Of a stretch of 64,000 bases of DNA, positions 59,799 through 64,000 are shown piece by piece. The notes under the pieces are model-generated. The model searched no databases and was not told the origin of the DNA. It was given only the letters and a program-made list of their open reading frames with translations. The stretch lies in contig NZ_FOIX01000003.1 in assembly GCF_900109615.1 (NCBI RefSeq), forward strand, positions 310,001 through 374,000, read 5' to 3'. Position 1 is the first letter of the stretch. Every line of letters begins with the position of its first letter. The position numbers were made by a program, and so were the translations under genes. Origin of the DNA: Kaistella antarctica (GTDB taxonomy: Bacteria; Bacteroidota; Bacteroidia; Flavobacteriales; Weeksellaceae).

Positions 59799-60368
59799 AT
59801 GAAATTATTAGTCTTTGATAATTACGACAGTTTTACGTATAATTTAGTTCAAATGATTGAGCAAATTAGTGGGGGAAAAGTAGATGTTTTCCGAAATGAT
59901 GAAATCACTTTAGAGGAAATCGAAAAGTATGATAAGATCGTGCTTTCTCCAGGTCCGGGAATTCCAAGTGAAGCCGGAATCTTAATTGAACTGATTAAAA
60001 AATACGCACCAACGAAATCGATATTGGGAGTTTGTCTTGGTCAACAGGCGATTGCAGAAGCATTCGGTGGAAGTTTAATTAATCTTACAGAAATATATCA
60101 CGGCGTTGCAACCAATGCCCAAACCATCAAAAAAGATGCTCGACTTTTAAGAGATTTACCCGAGAATTTAGAAGTTGGAAGATATCATAGTTGGGCTGTC
60201 AATCCTGAAAATTTCCCCGAAGAATTAGAAATTACGTCAGTTGATGAGAACGGAATGATCATGTCTTTACAGCACAAAAAATACGATGTTCAAGCAGTTC
60301 AATATCATCCGGAAAGTATTTTAACTCCGCACGGAAAAAAGATTATTCAAAATTTTTTACAGAATTAA
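59799..60368 (+). CDS. trpG: Anthranilate synthase component II (glutamine amidotransferase)
   Basis: A 189-residue class I glutamine amidotransferase subunit. Motifs: DNYDSFTYNLVQM, LSPGPGIPSEAG, the nucleophile Cys in LGVCLGQQAIAEAFGG, and the His-Glu pair in VQYHPESILT. It supplies ammonia to TrpE. It is a separate gene, not fused, and could also serve PabB. The stop is 1 nt before the trpD ATG. Confidence 0.97.
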   Translation: MKLLVFDNYDSFTYNLVQMIEQISGGKVDVFRNDEITLEEIEKYDKIVLSPGPGIPSEAGILIELIKKYAPTKSILGVCLGQQAIAEAFGGSLINLTEIYHGVATNAQTIKKDARLLRDLPENLEVGRYHSWAVNPENFPEELEITSVDENGMIMSLQHKKYDVQAVQYHPESILTPHGKKIIQNFLQN

Positions 60369-60369
60369 A

Positions 60370-61356
60370 ATGAAAGAGATATTACAATATTTATTCGACC
60401 ACCAAACTTTGAGCAAATCCCAGGCAAAATCGATTCTCTTGGAAATCTCAAAGAATATTTTTAACGAAATTGAAGTAACTTCATTCGTTACCGTTTTCCT
60501 GATGCGAAGTATTACGTTGGCGGAATTGGAAGGTTTTACCGAAGCCCTGCAACAATTGGCACCGAAAATAGATTTAGGAACGGATGATTTGGTCGATATT
60601 GTTGGAACAGGTGGAGATGGAAAAAACACGTTTAATATTTCAACTTTGGCGAGTTTGGTTGTTGCAGGAACTGGACAAAAAGTAGCCAAGCATGGAAATT
60701 ATGCGGCTTCAACAATTAGTGGCGCGTCAAATGTTTTGGAAACTCTCGGTTACCGCTTTAAAGAAACTGAAGCAGAGTTGAAAAGTGATTTAGAAAATGG
60801 TAATTTCTGCTATTTACATGCACCGATTTTCCATACTTCCTTGAAATCAATCGCACCAATGCGTAAAAATATTGGACTGAAAACTTTCTTTAATTTATTG
60901 GGACCATTGATTAATCCGGCTCAACCAAAATATACCATGATTGGTGTGGCGAATTTGGAAATCGCCCGGATTTACCAATATTTATTACAGAAGAAAAATG
61001 CTGATTTTTTGCTCGTAAATGCTTTAGATGGTTACGACGAAATCAGTTTGACCAGCGATACAAAAATGATTGATAAATACGGAGAGAAGATTTATTCAGC
61101 GGAAGAATTGCAGTTTAAAAATATCGATCCAAAAACTATTTTCGGAGGAAACAGTATTGACGAAGCAGCGGAGATTTTTAAATCTATATTAGAGGGGAAA
61201 GGAACGTATGAACAGAACGCTGTTGTTTTAGCCAATGCTGCTATGGCTTTGAAGAATACAGAGAAATATTGTGATTACGAAAATTGCCTAATGATGGCTA
61301 AAGAAAGTTTAATGGAGGGAAAAGCCTTGAATTGTCTAAATGTTTTAATTGCTTAA
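60370..61356 (+). CDS. trpD: Anthranilate phosphoribosyltransferase
   Basis: A 328-residue enzyme that transfers phosphoribosyl from PRPP to anthranilate. The PRPP-binding [14 protein letters not shown], the [18 protein letters not shown] segment and the second-site [29 protein letters not shown]-like region are present ([20 protein letters not shown] here). The order and spacing to trpG (1 nt) and trpC (2 nt) show a tight operon. Confidence 0.97.
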   Translation: [328 protein letters not shown]

Positions 61357-61358
61357 AA

Positions 61359-62138
61359 ATGAATATTCTCGATAAAATTATTAAACAAAAAAAGCAGGAA
61401 GTTTCGAAAGCGAAAAGGCAGATTTCTTTACCAGAATTAAAAGATGTAGCACTTTTTAACCGCAAGACTTTTTCTTTAAAAGAATCAGTGAAGTCGGGTA
61501 GTGGAATCATTACTGAATTTAAAAGACAATCGCCCAGTAAAGGAATTATTAACGATAAGGCTGATGTTTTAGAAGTGGTTAAATCATATCAAAAATGTGG
61601 AGCGAGTGGAATTTCAATTTTAACAGATTCAGAGTTTTTTGGAGGAAAATTAGAAGATATTTTGAAAGTAAGAAATGAAATTTCGATTCCTATTTTGCGA
61701 AAAGATTTCATGATTGATGAATATCAGTTTTATGAAGCGAAAGCAAATGGAGCAGATGTTATTTTATTAATCGCTTCTTGTCTTTCTCCAACGCAAGTTC
61801 AGGAATTTACACAATTATCTCATGAATTAGGATTAGAGGTTTTATTGGAAATTCACACTGAAGAAGAATTAAACCACTGCAATAAAAACATTGATTCAGT
61901 AGGAATTAATAATAGAAACCTCAAAGATTTCAAAGTTGATTTGCAACATTCTGTTAATTTGAAAAACCTTTTGCCAAAAGAAGTTCTCGCAATTGCCGAA
62001 AGTGGAATTTATTCATTAGAGGATTTCAAATTTTTAAAAGAAAAAGGGTTTAATGGATTTTTGATGGGCGAATATTTTATGCGAAATGCGAATCCCGGAA
62101 TTGCTTTTGAAGAGTTTATAAAGATAATTAAAAAATAA
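61359..62138 (+). CDS. trpC: Indole-3-glycerol-phosphate synthase
   Basis: A 259-residue TIM-barrel enzyme. I start at 61359 (MNILDKIIKQKKQEVSKAK), 2 nt after the trpD stop; the alternative start at 61332 would overlap trpD by 25 nt. Motifs: IITEFKRQSPSKGIIN, ISILTDSEFFGG, ILRKDFMIDEYQFYEAKANGAD, VGINNRNLKDF and AESGIYS. Converts CdRP to indole-3-glycerol phosphate. After it comes a 141-nt gap with two small palindromes before trpF. Confidence 0.97.
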   Translation: MNILDKIIKQKKQEVSKAKRQISLPELKDVALFNRKTFSLKESVKSGSGIITEFKRQSPSKGIINDKADVLEVVKSYQKCGASGISILTDSEFFGGKLEDILKVRNEISIPILRKDFMIDEYQFYEAKANGADVILLIASCLSPTQVQEFTQLSHELGLEVLLEIHTEEELNHCNKNIDSVGINNRNLKDFKVDLQHSVNLKNLLPKEVLAIAESGIYSLEDFKFLKEKGFNGFLMGEYFMRNANPGIAFEEFIKIIKK

Positions 62139-62221
62139 AAGCCACGATTTCACGAATTATTTTAGATAATTATTGAATAAGTAGCAGCATATAAACTGAC
62201 ATTAAATATTCTTAATAGGAA

Positions 62222-62269
62222 CGGGCTTTAGCCCGATTACAAAATTTACAAATTCAATCGGCTTTAGCC
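62222..62269. repeat. Two GGCTTTAGCC-type palindromes between trpC and trpF
   Basis: CGGGCTTTAGCCCG at 62222-62235 is a perfect palindrome around a short loop; a weaker relative GGCTTTAGCC sits at 62260-62269. The upstream part of the 141-nt gap has an AT-rich CACGATTTCACGAATTA stretch also of repeat character. Confidence 0.7.
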
Positions 62270-62279
62270 AAAACTTAAT

Positions 62280-62912
62280 ATGAAATTAAAAGTTTGCGGT
62301 TTAACAAGAATAGATCAAATAGAAGAATTAATTTCTTTAAAGACAGATTTTTTGGGATTTATTTTTTATGAAAAATCCCCTCGTTATGTTTTAAATTCTT
62401 TGACTTTGGAAGAAATGAAATCAATTAATCATCCAGGAAAAGTCGGAGTATTTGTAAATGAAAGTGTAAGTGAAATTATAAAAATATCTGAAAAAGCGAA
62501 ACTCAACTATATTCAACTTCACGGTGATGAAAGCAGTGATTTTATTTGCGAATTAAGAAAAAAATTAAATGAGAAAATAGAAATTATAAAAGTCATAAGA
62601 ATTGGAAATCACAATATTGAGGTGTTACAAAAAACCATCAACCATCAACCATCAACCGTCGACTATTTATTATTTGATACCGATTCAAAAGCATTTGGTG
62701 GAACAGGAAAATCTTTCGACTGGCAAATTTTAAATAATTTAGAAATCACCAAGCCATACTTTTTAAGCGGTGGAGTTTCTCTAGAAAATATTGAAAATCT
62801 CAAATTATTGAAACAAAAACCTTTTGCCTTAGATATCAATTCAAAATTTGAAGTAGAGCCTGGAAATAAAAACATAGAAAAAATAAAAGAATTTAAAAAC
62901 CTTCTCGATTAA
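62280..62912 (+). CDS. trpF: Phosphoribosylanthranilate isomerase
   Basis: A 210-residue TIM-barrel isomerase (N-(5'-phosphoribosyl)anthranilate to CdRP). Motifs: [14 protein letters not shown] with the catalytic Cys, [31 protein letters not shown], the catalytic-Asp region [24 protein letters not shown], and [11 protein letters not shown]. An AACCATC heptamer repeat at 62633-62660 encodes INHQPSTV in the segment before the VDYLLFDT strand, apparently a small loop insertion. It is 10-15% of the way from the end of the catalytic half and leaves all motifs intact. Spacing to trpB is 28 nt. Confidence 0.95.
   Translation: MKLKVCGLTRIDQIEELISLKTDFLGFIFYEKSPRYVLNSLTLEEMKSINHPGKVGVFVNESVSEIIKISEKAKLNYIQLHGDESSDFICELRKKLNEKIEIIKVIRIGNHNIEVLQKTINHQPSTVDYLLFDTDSKAFGGTGKSFDWQILNNLEITKPYFLSGGVSLENIENLKLLKQKPFALDINSKFEVEPGNKNIEKIKEFKNLLD
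62633..62660 (+). repeat. Heptamer tandem repeat inside trpF
   Basis: Three perfect copies of AACCATC followed by AACCGTC, head to tail, in the coding sequence of trpF. Unit length 7 is not a multiple of 3, so the unit is read in three different frames in turn; gain or loss of one unit would shift the frame. Confidence 0.85.
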
Positions 62913-62940
62913 AAAGTTGAGAAATGATAAAAAAGATAAG

Positions 62941-64000
62941 ATGAAAACATACAGAAATCCAGATGAAGATGGTTATTACGGCGAATTTGGTGGCGCCTTT
63001 GTTCCGGAAATGTTATATCCTAATGTAGAGGAACTACAACATAATTATTTAGAAATCATAGAGTCGGAAGAATTCCAAGAGGAATATCAAGATCTTTTAA
63101 AGAATTACGTAGGTCGTGCAACACCATTATATTTCGCTAAAAATCTAAGCAAGAAATACAACACTCAGATTTATCTGAAAAGAGAAGATTTAAATCACAC
63201 TGGAGCACATAAAATCAACAATGCTTTAGGTCAAGCCTTGCTTGCTAAAAAATTAGGAAAGCAAAGAATTATCGCAGAAACTGGCGCTGGACAACACGGC
63301 GTTGCGACTGCGACCGCCTGTGCTTTGCTCGGATTAGAATGCATTATTTACATGGGCGAAGTTGACATTGCTCGTCAAGCGCCAAATGTTGGACGAATGA
63401 AAATGTTGGGCGCAACAGTTATCCCTGCAACTTCTGGATCGAAAACATTGAAAGATGCGGTGAATGAAGCGTTAAGAGATTGGATCAACAATGCTACGAC
63501 AACGCACTATATTATTGGAAGTGTGGTCGGTCCACATCCTTTTCCGGATTTGGTGGCGCGGTTTCAAAGTGTTATTTCCGAAGAAATAAAATGGCAATTA
63601 AAGGAAAAGAGTGGCCGTGAAAATCCAGATGTGGTTATTGCTTGCGTTGGTGGTGGAAGTAATGCTGCCGGTACTTTCTACCATTTTGTAGATGAACCGA
63701 GTGTGAAAATTATTGCGGCCGAAGCGGGTGGTTTTGGAATTCATTCTGGGAAATCTGCGGCGACTACTTTCTTAGGAACATTGGGTGTTTTGCATGGCAG
63801 TAAAAGTTTGGTGATGCAAACTGCTGATGGACAAGTGATCGAACCTCACTCGATTTCTGCAGGGTTAGATTATCCTGGAATTGGACCTTTTCACGCTAAT
63901 TTATCCATTAATAAAAGAGCAGAATTCTTTAGTATTAACGATGAAGAAGCCTTGAAGTCAGCATTTGAACTAACCCAAATCGAAGGAATTATTCCGGCCT
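62941..64000 (+). CDS. trpB: Tryptophan synthase beta chain, partial
   Basis: The first 353 codons of TrpB; the frame is open to the window edge, so the last roughly 45 residues and the stop are outside. It catalyses the PLP-dependent joining of indole and serine. Motifs seen: [15 protein letters not shown] [16 protein letters not shown], the PLP lysine in [14 protein letters not shown] [15 protein letters not shown], the [15 protein letters not shown] loop, [16 protein letters not shown], the phosphate-binding GGGSNAAG and [15 protein letters not shown]. Start at 62941 is 28 nt after trpF. trpA presumably follows beyond the edge. Confidence 0.97.
   Translation, partial: MKTYRNPDEDGYYGEFGGAFVPEMLYPNVEELQHNYLEIIESEEFQEEYQDLLKNYVGRATPLYFAKNLSKKYNTQIYLKREDLNHTGAHKINNALGQALLAKKLGKQRIIAETGAGQHGVATATACALLGLECIIYMGEVDIARQAPNVGRMKMLGATVIPATSGSKTLKDAVNEALRDWINNATTTHYIIGSVVGPHPFPDLVARFQSVISEEIKWQLKEKSGRENPDVVIACVGGGSNAAGTFYHFVDEPSVKIIAAEAGGFGIHSGKSAATTFLGTLGVLHGSKSLVMQTADGQVIEPHSISAGLDYPGIGPFHANLSINKRAEFFSINDEEALKSAFELTQIEGIIPA

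Overview
The window comes from an AT-rich genome of the Bacteroidota, class Flavobacteriia, most likely the Chryseobacterium/Kaistella group of Weeksellaceae. The grounds are a SusC/SusD pair, a protein with a type IX secretion (T9SS) sorting domain, Bacteroidota-type promoters (TTTG, about 19-20 nt, TAnnTTTG), almost no Shine-Dalgarno sequences, and the family make-up of the housekeeping genes. I see no rRNA, tRNA, phage, plasmid or complete insertion sequence. The species call is an inference from protein flavour.

Layout. 1-6.7 kb: mixed housekeeping and secreted proteins (M1 peptidase, glutaminyl cyclotransferase, deoxynucleoside kinase, ArsC-like protein, TIGR01777 epimerase, DUF493, DUF4197). 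6.9-18.1 kb: a polysaccharide utilisation locus (SusC, SusD, a LamG surface lipoprotein, two tandem GH144-type endoglucanase paralogs, an esterase and a GH3 beta-glucosidase) that fits uptake and breakdown of beta-1,2-glucan. 18.2-21.5 kb: glutamate-synthase-like flavoprotein and the rpsF-rpsR-rplI ribosomal operon. 21.7-31.9 kb: S37 peptidase, ClC channel, decayed T9SS gene, degenerate polysaccharide deacetylase, threonine dehydrogenase, TonB receptor, gamma-glutamyltransferase. 31.9-43.0 kb: a divergent light/oxidative-stress locus. Carotenoid genes (crtI, crtB, small secreted protein, crtZ, then SRPBCC and SDR-DUF2867) run leftward. A TetR-led series runs rightward: AarF kinase, TIGR03643, flavin reductase, an unlisted 46-residue DUF2256 protein, an SDR lacking its catalytic tyrosine, a MarR-type regulator and photolyase. 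43.0-50.3 kb: lipid kinase, RsiV-like lipoprotein, gyrB, T9SS protein, lysS. 50.5-57.8 kb: CzcCBA-type metal efflux operon with an embedded cytochrome b561. 58.1 kb to the end: trp operon trpE-G-D-C-F-B behind an apparent promoter, a leader peptide with two adjacent Trp codons and a terminator; trpB runs off the edge.

The non-coding content is rich. There are three diverged copies of a roughly 100-nt structured intergenic element (about 14.9, 27.0 and 54.7 kb), several short REP-like palindromes, and heptanucleotide tandem repeats, one of them inside trpF. The most novel-looking points are the structured element with compensatory changes, the DUF2256/TIGR03643/Tyr-less SDR/photolyase set divergent from carotenoid genes with paired palindromes in the shared promoter, the trp attenuator, and the heptamer repeat in trpF.
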